Assembly (NCBI GenBank): GCA_027314825.1
Contig: DAHVAB010000075.1
Location: 1-9,159, forward strand
Origin: Solirubrobacterales bacterium
Lineage (GTDB): Bacteria > Actinomycetota > Thermoleophilia > Solirubrobacterales > Solirubrobacteraceae
Length of the DNA stretch: 9,159 nucleotides
Direction: 5' to 3'
The first letter of the stretch is position 1; every line of letters begins with the position of its first letter. Both the position numbers and the translations under genes were made by a program. The notes beneath the pieces were generated by a model. It made no database searches and was not told where the DNA came from. It saw only the letters and a list, made by a program, of their open reading frames with translations. Below are positions 1 through 5,688 of this stretch, in pieces.

Positions 1-1230
1 GGCGCGATCCCGCTGCCGATCGGCCTGCTCGGCCGCGGCACCGTCGGCTCCGCGTTCGGGGAGCTGCTCCGCCAGCGCTCGCAGAAGATCGCCGAGCTGA
101 CCGGCCGCCGGCCGCATCTGAGCGGCACGCTCACTCGCAGCGAAGGCGACTTCGAGGAGATCCTGCAGGGCTGCGAGGTCCTCGTCGAGCTGATCGGCGG
201 GATCGAGCCGGCCCGCACCTATGTCCTGGCCGCCCTGCGCGCCGGCAGGCACGTGGTGAGCGCGAACAAGCAGCTGATCTGCGAGCACGGCGAGGAGCTC
301 TTCGAGGCCGCCGCGAATGCAGGGGTGAGCTTCCGCTTCGAGGCGGCCGTCGGCGGCGTGGTGCCGGTCATACGGGTGCTGAGCGAGTCGCTGGCCGGCA
401 TCGAGATCTCCCGCATTCATGGGATCGTCAACGGGACGACCAACTACGTGCTCTCCGAGATGGAGCGCGGCGCCAGCTACGAGCGCGCCCTGGAGCAGGC
501 GCAGGCCTGCGGCTATGCGGAGGCCGATCCGAGCGCGGACGTCACAGGCGCCGACGCCGCCGCGAAGATGGCGATCCTCGCCCGGCTCGCCTTCGCCACG
601 CCCGTCCGGCTCGCCGACGTGAGATATGAGGGTATCGAGCATCTCAGCGGCGACGATCTGCAGTACGCGCGCGAGCTGGGGCTGGGGTTGAAGCTGATCG
701 GCACGGCGGAGCGCCTCCAAGGCGGGCTCTCGGTGCGCGTGCATCCGGCCTTCCTCTATGCGGGCCACCCGCTCGCCTCGATCGGCGCCTCCTTCAATGC
801 GGTCACCGTGGAGGCAGACTCGATCACCGAGATCACCATGTCCGGCCCTGGCGCCGGCGGGGTGCCGACCGCGAGCGCCGTGCTCGGCGACGTGGTGAGC
901 GCGATCTCCCAGCCGGCCACGCCGCCGTGCCCCTCCCTGCCGCCGGCGCCGCTGCCGCTGGTCGAGGACACCGACAGCGCCTTCTACCTGCACATGGATG
1001 TCGCCGACCGTCCCGGGGTCCTGGTCGCGGTCGCGGAGATCCTCGACCGCTCCGGGGCGTCGATCAAGTCGGTGCTGCAGCGGGGCCTTGAAGATAATGC
1101 GCGCCTTGTGATGGTCACCCATCCGCTGGCCGAGAGCCGTCTGCGCGAGGCGGTCGCGGAGATCGCGCAGCTGGAGTTCGTGCGCTCCGCCCCCCGCGCG
1201 ATAAGAGTGATCGAAGAGGAGTTCACATGA
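1..1230 (+). CDS. hom: Homoserine dehydrogenase, 5' partial
   Basis: Reduces L-aspartate-4-semialdehyde to L-homoserine with NAD(P)H in the cytoplasm, the branch point toward threonine and methionine. The frame is open from base 1, so the true start lies upstream; 409 residues are present. The first residues already contain the Rossmann nucleotide-binding loop (GLLGRGTVG, codons 8-16), so only a few N-terminal residues should be missing. VELIGGIEPA and VSANKQ (Lys at codon 90) follow. The catalytic segment GYAEADPSADVTGADAAAK carries Glu174, Asp185 and Lys189, which keep the spacing of yeast Glu208/Asp219/Lys223. A Pro-rich linker (about codons 305-322) leads to a C-terminal ACT domain (about 326-409, DRPGVLVAVAEIL), the family's usual site of threonine feedback inhibition. 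The stop overlaps the thrC start (ATGA). An internal GTG at 253 is not the start, because it would remove the cofactor-binding domain. Confidence 0.97.
   Translation, partial: GAIPLPIGLLGRGTVGSAFGELLRQRSQKIAELTGRRPHLSGTLTRSEGDFEEILQGCEVLVELIGGIEPARTYVLAALRAGRHVVSANKQLICEHGEELFEAAANAGVSFRFEAAVGGVVPVIRVLSESLAGIEISRIHGIVNGTTNYVLSEMERGASYERALEQAQACGYAEADPSADVTGADAAAKMAILARLAFATPVRLADVRYEGIEHLSGDDLQYARELGLGLKLIGTAERLQGGLSVRVHPAFLYAGHPLASIGASFNAVTVEADSITEITMSGPGAGGVPTASAVLGDVVSAISQPATPPCPSLPPAPLPLVEDTDSAFYLHMDVADRPGVLVAVAEILDRSGASIKSVLQRGLEDNARLVMVTHPLAESRLREAVAEIAQLEFVRSAPRAIRVIEEEFT
1215..1221 (+). promoter_or_regulatory. Shine-Dalgarno of thrC
   Basis: AGAGGAG lies inside the last codons of hom, 5 nt before ATG 1227. 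It is one of the few clear ribosome-binding sites in this window. It fixes the thrC start and indicates coupled translation across the ATGA overlap. Confidence 0.75.
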
Positions 1231-2222
1231 GAGAGGGACTGATCGAGCGCTACCGGGAGCACCTGCCGTTCGAGCCGGGCGACCGGGTGGTCAGCCTGTT
1301 GGAGGGCTCCACTCCGCTGCTGGAGGCGCCGCTGCTCTCCGAGCGGGTGGGCGCAGAGGTCTACCTGAAGCTCGAGGGCGCCAACCCGACCGGATCATTC
1401 AAGGACCGCGGGATGACCTGCGCGGTCTCGGCCGCGCTGCGGGAGGGGGCGGAGGCGGTGATCTGCGCTTCGACAGGGAATACTGCGGCCAGCGCGGCCG
1501 CCTATGCGGCGCGGGCCGGCATCCGCTGTGCGGTGATCGTTCCGGATGGCAAGATCGCGATGGGCAAGCTCGCTCAGGCGCTGATGCACGGCGCCCAGGT
1601 GGTGGCGCTTCAGGGCAACTTCGACATGGCGCTCACGATGGTCAGGGAGCTCGCCGACTCCTACCCGATCGCGCTGGTCAACTCGGTCCACGAGTTCCGC
1701 CTGGCAGGCCAGAAGACGGCCGCCTTCGAGGTGGTCGACGACCTGGGCGATGCCCCTGATGTTCTCGCCGTGCCTGTCGGCAACGCGGGGAACATCACCG
1801 CCTACTGGCGGGGGTTCTCCGAGATGGGCACCGCGCCGCGCATGTTCGGCTTCCAGGCGGAGGGCGCCGCCCCGCTCGTGCTCGGGCACGAGGTGGAGCA
1901 CCCGGAAACGCTCGCATCCGCGATCCGTATCGGCAGGCCGGCGCGCGGCGTCGAGGCGATGCAGGCGGTGCAGGAGTCAGACGGCGCGATCATGGACGCG
2001 TACAGGTTCATGGCCGTCAGGGAAGGCATGTTCTGCGAGCCGGCCTCCTCGGCCGCGGTCGCCGGCCTGCTGAAGTATGGGCATGGCGGCGCACAGCGGG
2101 TCGTGTGCGTGATGACCGGGCGGGGTCTGAAGGATCAGCAGACCGCGATGGAACACCATGGCGGCACGATCATCCCCTGCGAACCGGAGATGGCCGCGCT
2201 GGTGCAGGCGGTGCTCGGTTGA
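1227..2222 (+). CDS. thrC: Threonine synthase
   Basis: PLP enzyme converting O-phospho-L-homoserine to L-threonine, the last pathway step. The 331 residues match the compact threonine synthases of actinobacteria and Bacillus (about 350) rather than the longer enterobacterial or yeast type. Lys59 in GANPTGSFKDRGM is the Schiff-base lysine. The segment ASTGNTAAS (81-89) is the substrate/PLP loop. PVGNAGNITAYW (183-194) is the Gly/Asn phosphate-binding stretch of fold-type II enzymes. NSVHEFRLAGQKTAAFE (152-168) is also typical. The start overlaps the hom stop and has a strong Shine-Dalgarno, so the call is firm. thrB follows 31 nt after the stop. No internal disruption is visible. Confidence 0.97.
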   Translation: MREGLIERYREHLPFEPGDRVVSLLEGSTPLLEAPLLSERVGAEVYLKLEGANPTGSFKDRGMTCAVSAALREGAEAVICASTGNTAASAAAYAARAGIRCAVIVPDGKIAMGKLAQALMHGAQVVALQGNFDMALTMVRELADSYPIALVNSVHEFRLAGQKTAAFEVVDDLGDAPDVLAVPVGNAGNITAYWRGFSEMGTAPRMFGFQAEGAAPLVLGHEVEHPETLASAIRIGRPARGVEAMQAVQESDGAIMDAYRFMAVREGMFCEPASSAAVAGLLKYGHGGAQRVVCVMTGRGLKDQQTAMEHHGGTIIPCEPEMAALVQAVLG

Positions 2223-2253
2223 GCGCCCGCCGGCCGACGGCGGCGGCACGGCG

Positions 2254-3108
2254 GTGACGGCCCGCCGGCGCCTGGTGCGGGCGCCCGCCTCCTCCGCGAA
2301 CCTGGGTCCCGGCTTCGACAGCTTCGCCGCCGCGCTGTCGGTTCACCTGGAGCTGGAGGTGCGGGAGAGCGGCAGCTTCGAGGTGGTTACGGACCTGCCG
2401 GTGCGCGCCGACCGTGAGAATCTCTGCGTCCGCGCGTTCGAGAAGCTGCACCCGGCCGACGGGCTGAGCTTCACGATCCGCTCGGAGATCCCGCTGGTGG
2501 GCGGGCTCGGCTCCAGCGCGGCCGCGATCGTGGCGGGGATGATGGCCGCCGATCACATGTTCGAGCTGGACGCGGACCTGCTGGAGCGGGCCACCGAGAT
2601 GGAGGGCCATCCCGACAATGTCGCCGCGGCACTGCGCGGCGGGCTGGTGATCTGCGCCGACGGGGACGCCGTCCGCTTCGAGGCGCCGAGCAGCCTGGAG
2701 GCGCTCGCGGTGGTGCCGACCGAGCCGGTGGCGACCGCCGCCGCCCGCGCCGCCCTGCCGGAGCAGGTGCCGATGGCCGATGCCGCCTTCAACGTCGCCC
2801 ATGGTGCGCTGCTCACCCTGGGCCTGGCCACCGGAGACCTCGACCTGGTCTCCCGCGGTCTGCAGGATCGTCTTCACCAGCACCGTCGAGCCCACCTCTT
2901 CCCGCGGTCACACGACCTGCTCGCCCGCGCGCGTGAGCTGGGTGCGCTCGGCGCGAGCATCTCCGGCGCCGGCCCGACCGTGCTCGTCTGGTGCTTCTAC
3001 GAGCAGACCGGCCCGGTCCTGGAAGCGCTCGCCGCGGAGACGGACGGCTGGGCGCGCGTGCTGAGGGCGCCATTCGAGCCGCAGGGCGCCTACGTTCAGG
3101 AGATGTAG
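2254..3108 (+). CDS. thrB: Homoserine kinase (GHMP kinase family)
   Basis: Phosphorylates L-homoserine with ATP to give O-phosphohomoserine, the substrate of the neighbouring threonine synthase. I chose GTG 2254, giving 284 residues that begin just before the conserved N-terminal motif APASSANLGPGFDS. Three GHMP motifs are visible: motif 1 (about residues 11-23), the ATP-binding Gly/Ser loop VGGLGSSAA (about 82-90), and C-terminal motif 3 GASISGAGPTVLV (about 233-245). EMEGHPDNVAAALRGG precedes the core substrate region and LQDRLHQ is typical of the family. An in-frame ATG at 2158 would add 32 Arg/Pro-rich residues read through the end of thrC and looks spurious. No good Shine-Dalgarno precedes 2254, so translation may depend on coupling to thrC. 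Confidence 0.95.
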   Translation: MTARRRLVRAPASSANLGPGFDSFAAALSVHLELEVRESGSFEVVTDLPVRADRENLCVRAFEKLHPADGLSFTIRSEIPLVGGLGSSAAAIVAGMMAADHMFELDADLLERATEMEGHPDNVAAALRGGLVICADGDAVRFEAPSSLEALAVVPTEPVATAAARAALPEQVPMADAAFNVAHGALLTLGLATGDLDLVSRGLQDRLHQHRRAHLFPRSHDLLARARELGALGASISGAGPTVLVWCFYEQTGPVLEALAAETDGWARVLRAPFEPQGAYVQEM

Positions 3109-3112
3109 GGTA

Positions 3113-3142
3113 GCGGGCGGGGGCGCCCGCCGGCGTTGCCGG
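3113..3142. terminator. GC-rich hairpins after thrB, possible terminator
   Basis: A perfect 7-bp inverted repeat GCGGGCG (3113-3119) / CGCCCGC (3124-3130) encloses a GGGG loop 4 nt past the thrB stop. A second 5-bp hairpin follows at once: CCGGC (3130-3134), GTT loop, GCCGG (3138-3142). There is no T-tract on either strand, so this is not a canonical intrinsic terminator. Position at the end of the thr operon, between convergent genes, suggests a termination or RNA-end-stabilising role. That role is inferred. Confidence 0.4.
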
Positions 3143-3184
3143 CCGTCGCGGCCCGGACGGCGGGCACAGTGCACCACGGCGGCC

Positions 3185-3257
3185 GGCGTGGCATCGCGTG
3201 CCGTTCAGCGCGGAGGGCTCGCCGCCCGGCGTGGCGCGGCCTGTCCCTCGGCGTGGC
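3185..3257. repeat. Short direct repeats in the thrB/parA gap
   Basis: GGCGTGGC occurs three times, at 3185-3192, 3228-3235 and 3250-3257. Near-copies of CGTTCAGCGCG / CGCTCAGCGCG lie downstream of the first and third. They sit in the 161-bp convergent gap before the parA stop. They may be remnants of a degenerate tandem repeat; no function can be assigned. Confidence 0.35.
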
Positions 3258-3269
3258 GTGCTCGACCGC

Positions 3270-4046
3270 TCAGCGCGTCGCGGCCAGTCGCCGGCGGGCG
3301 TCGTCCATGCCGCCGAGGCGGCGCATGAGCTCATCGGCGAGCGCGAGGTAGTCGGCGCCCAGGTCCGGGCGGTGATCGAGGATCGAGATCGCCCGCTCCG
3401 CCGATTCGGCGTAGGCGATCGACGCCCTGATCGGCGTGGGCAGGACCGCCTCGCCGAAGCGTTCGCGCACGGAGCCGAGGGCCTCCCGCGAGTGGACCGT
3501 CCGCATGTCCGCGATGTTGAGGAGCACACCGAGCAGATGCAGATCCGGGTTCAGGGTGTCGCGCGCCACGTCGATCACCTGCATCGCCTGCTCGGTGCCC
3601 TGCAGGGCGAAGTACTGAGCCTCGGCGGTGATCAGCGCCTCATCGGCTGCGACCAGCGCGTTGACGGTGAGAAGGCCGAGGGAGGGGGGACAGTCGATCA
3701 GGATCAGCTCGTAGCGCTCGGGAGCGTCCGCGATGGCTCGGCGCAGCGTCATCTCGCGGCCGATCCGTCCGCCCAGCATCAGCTCTGTCTCGGCGAGGTC
3801 GAGGCTGGCGGGCACGACCTCGCCGTGGATCGCCTCCGGCAGCCGCGCACGGCCGGAGAGGACGTCGCTGATCGTCGGCTGCGCGTCCGGGGGGACGTCC
3901 AGATAGTCGGAGAGGTTGCCCTGCGGATCGAGGTCGATCGCCAGGGCTGGCACCTGCGCTCTGCGGAAGGCGTCGCAGAGCGTGCGGACGGTCGTGGTCT
4001 TGCCGGTGCCGCCCTTCTGGGAGAGAACCGCGATCGTCCTCGGCAT
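3270..4046 (-). CDS. ParA/Soj-family partition-type ATPase
   Basis: A 258-residue cytoplasmic P-loop ATPase of the ParA/MinD superfamily, the usual size of Soj proteins. The deviant Walker A KGGTGKTT (11-18) has the signature Lys11 and catalytic Lys16. Walker A' is AIDLDPQGN (36-44) and Walker B is LILIDCPPSLG (114-124). The C-terminal part (about 175-250: MRTVHSREAL, TPIRASIAYAESAERAISIL) matches the Soj/ParA C-terminus rather than MinD, and there is no terminal amphipathic MinD-type helix. Family members dimerise with ATP, bind DNA non-specifically and move cargo. No ParB or recognisable parS accompanies it, so it may be an orphan ParA positioning another cargo. It lies downstream of the FHA gene on the same strand, beyond a repeat-filled spacer. 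ATG 4046 lacks a Shine-Dalgarno but has a TAGTAT box 8 nt upstream. Confidence 0.93.
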   Translation of the reverse strand: MPRTIAVLSQKGGTGKTTTVRTLCDAFRRAQVPALAIDLDPQGNLSDYLDVPPDAQPTISDVLSGRARLPEAIHGEVVPASLDLAETELMLGGRIGREMTLRRAIADAPERYELILIDCPPSLGLLTVNALVAADEALITAEAQYFALQGTEQAMQVIDVARDTLNPDLHLLGVLLNIADMRTVHSREALGSVRERFGEAVLPTPIRASIAYAESAERAISILDHRPDLGADYLALADELMRRLGGMDDARRRLAATR

Positions 4047-4054
4047 CGGCGCCG

Positions 4055-4060
4055 ATACTA
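4055..4060 (-). promoter_or_regulatory. Candidate -10 box of parA, possibly leaderless
   Basis: Read on the minus strand this is TAGTAT, a TANNNT-type -10 element, ending 8 nt before the parA ATG with no Shine-Dalgarno between. Such spacing suits a transcript starting at or next to the start codon. No convincing -35 is visible. It lies between the gene and the tandem repeats. Confidence 0.35.
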
Positions 4061-4082
4061 CGCAGCCGACCCGCCCCGCGCG

Positions 4083-4197
4083 GCGCGGCTCATGGTCGTG
4101 GCGCCCGCGCGGCGCGGCTCACGGTCGTGGCGCCGGAGCGGCGCGGCTCACGGTCGTGGTGCCCGCGCGGCGCGGCTCACGGTCGTGGCGCGGCTCA
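4083..4197. repeat. 29-bp tandem repeat between FHA gene and parA
   Basis: The segment GCGCGGCTCA recurs at 4083, 4112, 4141 and 4170, exactly 29 bp apart, followed by GGTCGTGG in each unit. A shortened fifth start lies at 4188, only 18 bp later. Units differ at few positions (for example CAT against CAC at the palindrome). Copies 2-4 contain CACGGTCGTG, arms CACG/CGTG around a GT centre. Flanking GGCGC and GCGCC can extend this to a bulged hairpin in some copies. The array fills most of the 203-bp spacer upstream of parA. It could be an operator array, a binding site for a partition-like protein, or a slippage-prone repeat without function. Confidence 0.85.
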
Positions 4198-4249
4198 CCG
4201 CGCCGCCCGGCCCGCGCGGTGCCGTCCGCCGCCGCGCAGGGCGGACGGC

Positions 4250-4843
4250 TCACAGCTGCGTTGCGGCCCCGCGGGCCTGATCGCGGTCGGCGGCCACCTC
4301 CAGGAAGCTGAGGTGGTAGCGGCCGACGACGATCTCGTCTCCGTCCTGCAGCGCTCGCCACTCGACCCGTTTGCCGTTGACGAACACGCCGTTGAGGCTG
4401 CGGTCGTCGAGCACGCGCACGCCGTCCGGGTGGCGCACGATCAGGGCATGCCGGCGGGAGACGGTCGGGTCGTCGAAGCGGACGTCGGCGGCGAGGCTGC
4501 GTCCGATCCTGGTCCACTCGCGCGTGAGCGGCACGAGCACCATCTCGCCGTCCTGCTCGTAGACGAGGTGCTGACCGGGGCCCTCTGCCTCGGCGCGGGC
4601 GCGGGCGAGCAGCGCTTCGCGTTCCGGCAAGGCGCTCGCCTCAGCGGTCGCCTGCGGCTGGCCGGCGGCCTGGACCGCGCTGAAGAGCGATGCCCTGGCG
4701 AAGCTGGACCCTCCGCAGCCCGGGCAGTCGGCGAGCGCGTCGGAGGCTGCGAGGTTCAGCACATAGCCGCAGCGCTCGCAGCGGAAGGACCCCGCACCGG
4801 CCATCGTTCCCGACGTCAGCGACTCCAGCTTTCGTTCGTCCAT
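4250..4843 (-). CDS. Zinc-ribbon and FHA domain protein
   Basis: A 197-residue soluble protein with two modules. An N-terminal zinc ribbon has Cys22-x2-Cys25 and Cys40-x2-Cys43 (RCERCGYVLN...DCPGCGG). An Ala/Glu-rich linker with helical character follows (about 60-90). The C-terminal forkhead-associated domain (about 100-185) shows the canonical phosphothreonine-binding residues: Gly114-Arg115 (RIGRS), Ser129/His132 (VSRRH), Asn151-Gly152 and Asn156-Gly157. FHA domains read phospho-Thr made by Ser/Thr kinases; no kinase lies in this window. The zinc ribbon probably binds protein or nucleic acid, but its target is unknown. The ATG is set by an AAGGGAG Shine-Dalgarno at 7 nt. It is the first gene of a minus-strand pair with the downstream ParA ATPase. 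Confidence 0.92.
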   Translation of the reverse strand: MDERKLESLTSGTMAGAGSFRCERCGYVLNLAASDALADCPGCGGSSFARASLFSAVQAAGQPQATAEASALPEREALLARARAEAEGPGQHLVYEQDGEMVLVPLTREWTRIGRSLAADVRFDDPTVSRRHALIVRHPDGVRVLDDRSLNGVFVNGKRVEWRALQDGDEIVVGRYHLSFLEVAADRDQARGAATQL

Positions 4844-4850
4844 CTCGCAT

Positions 4851-4857
4851 CTCCCTT
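4851..4857 (-). promoter_or_regulatory. Shine-Dalgarno of the FHA gene
   Basis: AAGGGAG on the minus strand, 7 nt before the ATG at 4843. It selects this start over an out-of-frame ATG at 4850 and an internal in-frame Met14. Confidence 0.7.
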
Positions 4858-4905
4858 CTGCCTGGTTGATGCCATTGGATCTCTGCCCAACGGAGCCTTC
4901 AGGCG

Positions 4906-4911
4906 ATGATA
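4906..4911 (-). promoter_or_regulatory. Candidate -10 box of the FHA gene
   Basis: Minus-strand TATCAT matches five of six positions of TATAAT and sits in a locally AT-richer island (about 4866-4925) in very GC-rich DNA. Transcription from it would give a leader of about 55 nt that includes the Shine-Dalgarno. No clear -35 is present. Confidence 0.4.
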
Positions 4912-4996
4912 ACGGGATTACAAAGGTGGCGAGCCGGCCCGGCCTGCTCCGGCCTGCCCCGGTCCGGCCTGCCCCGTCCGGCTTACCCTGCGCCGG

Positions 4997-5019
4997 CCCG
5001 GCCCAATCCTCCCCGCCCC
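4997..5019 (-). other. G-quadruplex-type motif, repeat copy 1
   Basis: On the minus strand four G-runs of at least three (complements of C-runs at 5016-5019, 5011-5014, 5002-5004 and 4997-4999) are separated by loops of 1, 6 and 2 nt. This satisfies the usual G3+/N1-7 pattern. It lies upstream of the FHA promoter on the non-template strand of that gene. Folding is predicted from pattern only. Confidence 0.5.
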
Positions 5020-5055
5020 GCTGCGGCCTGCCCCGGTCCGGCTTACCCTGCGCCG

Positions 5056-5079
5056 CCCCGGCCCGATCCTCCCCGCCCC
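5056..5079 (-). other. G-quadruplex-type motif, repeat copy 2
   Basis: This repeats the first motif 60 bp on. G-runs complement C-runs at 5076-5079, 5071-5074, 5062-5064 and 5056-5059, with loops of 1, 6 and 2 nt. The G-tracts are kept while loop bases vary (GAT here against AAT in copy 1). Confidence 0.5.
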
Positions 5080-5130
5080 GCTACGGCTTACCCCGCTCCG
5101 GCCCGGCTCAACCCGCCTGCGGCTCAACCC

Positions 5131-5142
5131 GCCCCGCGGGGC
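5131..5142. promoter_or_regulatory. 12-bp perfect palindrome near -35 of SRPBCC gene
   Basis: GCCCCGCGGGGC is self-complementary and ends 20 nt before the TAGACT box at 5163, so it overlaps the expected -35 zone of the plus-strand promoter. It could be an operator half-site pair, or chance in GC-rich DNA. Confidence 0.35.
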
Positions 5143-5162
5143 GATGCTCGGGGCCGACCGAA

Positions 5163-5168
5163 TAGACT
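5163..5168 (+). promoter_or_regulatory. Candidate -10 box of the SRPBCC gene
   Basis: TAGACT, TANNNT-type, ends 12 nt before ATG 5181 with no Shine-Dalgarno in between. The same hexamer precedes the next gene. It implies a leaderless or very short-leader transcript. Confidence 0.35.
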
Positions 5169-5180
5169 CCCGCCGCCACC

Positions 5181-5675
5181 ATGGAGCCGATCAGCGTGTC
5201 CACATCGATCGAAGCGCCCCGTGAGGATGTCTTCGACTATCTCGCGGATATCGCCAACCACTCCGAGTTCACCGACCACTACCTCGTCGACTGGCACCTC
5301 ACCCGCGAGGACTCGGTGGGGCGGGGGGCCGGCGCGCGGTTCCGCGTGAAGGCGCCCGGCAACCGCTTCGGGTGGGGAGATATGACGCTCGCGGAGCTGG
5401 AGCGTCCGTACAGGATCGTCGAGGTCGGCCGCAGCGGCAAGGGCAACCGCGTTCGCATGGTCGGCGTCTACGAGCTGGTCGCAGGCTCGGCGCACAGCAC
5501 GCGGGTCACGTTCACGCTGCGCACCGAGCCCGCCACGCTCTCCGACCGGATGATGGAGCAGATGGGCGGCAGGCTGTGGCTCAAGCGTCAGAGCACGCGG
5601 GGGCTGCGACGCCTGCGCGAGATCATCGAAGGCACCGGCCGGCCCACACCGCGCGTCAGCATCGCAGGAAGGTAG
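5181..5675 (+). CDS. SRPBCC-fold (START/polyketide cyclase-like) protein
   Basis: A 164-residue cytoplasmic protein without signal peptide or membrane segment. The N-terminus ISVSTSIEAPREDVFDYLADIANHSEF (about 4-30) is the opening strand-helix pattern of SRPBCC proteins. Strands follow around GARFRVKAPG, WGDMTLAELERPYRIVEVGR, RVRMVGVYELV and STRVTFTLRTEP. A long C-terminal helix lines the pocket (about 119-150, DRMMEQMGGRLWLKRQSTRGLRRLREII). The fold usually binds lipids, sterols, polyketides or other hydrophobic ligands; the ligand here cannot be told. It is divergent from the FHA gene and only 13 nt precede the lipoprotein gene, so the two may share transcription. Its stop codon is part of the next TAGACT box. 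Confidence 0.88.
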   Translation: MEPISVSTSIEAPREDVFDYLADIANHSEFTDHYLVDWHLTREDSVGRGAGARFRVKAPGNRFGWGDMTLAELERPYRIVEVGRSGKGNRVRMVGVYELVAGSAHSTRVTFTLRTEPATLSDRMMEQMGGRLWLKRQSTRGLRRLREIIEGTGRPTPRVSIAGR

Positions 5676-5678
5676 ACT
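5673..5678 (+). promoter_or_regulatory. Candidate -10 box of the lipoprotein gene
   Basis: TAGACT begins with the TAG stop of the SRPBCC gene and ends 10 nt before ATG 5689. The only purine-rich stretch (AGGAAGG, 5666-5672) is 16 nt from the ATG, too far for normal Shine-Dalgarno pairing. Leaderless or near-leaderless initiation is therefore plausible. Confidence 0.35.
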
Positions 5679-5688
5679 GCCGCCTGCC

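Larger units (their letters stand above)
4936..5133. repeat. 60-bp tandem repeat and related short repeats
   Basis: This array fills most of the 337-bp gene-free stretch 4844-5180. Bases 4981-5040 and 5041-5100 are two 60-bp copies with 54 identical positions. Upstream (4936-4980) lie degenerate sub-units of the type TCCGGCCTGCCCC. Downstream, CGGCTCAACCCGCC is repeated exactly at 5104-5117 and 5120-5133. The plus strand is strongly C-rich. Because 60 is a multiple of three, several frames stay open and give periodic Pro/Arg/Ala-rich or Gly/Arg-rich translations. I read these as products of the repeat rather than as genes. Confidence 0.88.

Noticed and set aside
253..1230. GTG 253 as the start of homoserine dehydrogenase
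   Set aside because: The frame is open upstream to base 1 and includes the Rossmann GxGxxG loop, so the gene is partial at the window edge rather than short.
4083..4197. CRISPR array
   Set aside because: The 29-bp period is that of the whole repeated unit with no unique spacers between repeats, and no cas genes are nearby.
3198..4280. Long plus-strand open frame (360 codons) across parA
   Set aside because: It is antisense to a clear ParA with all Walker motifs; its own translation is Arg/Val-rich with no domain. This is a shadow frame of GC-rich coding DNA.
5171..5184. Sequence matching the vertebrate Kozak consensus at the SRPBCC start
   Set aside because: The gene, its neighbours and the codon use are bacterial; the match is a coincidence of C/G-rich DNA and implies no eukaryotic origin.
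4906..5349. Possible Pro/Arg-rich repeat protein over the 60-bp repeats (and its minus-strand counterpart)
   Set aside because: Frames stay open only because the repeat length is a multiple of three; there is no start signal, and it runs out of frame into the SRPBCC gene.
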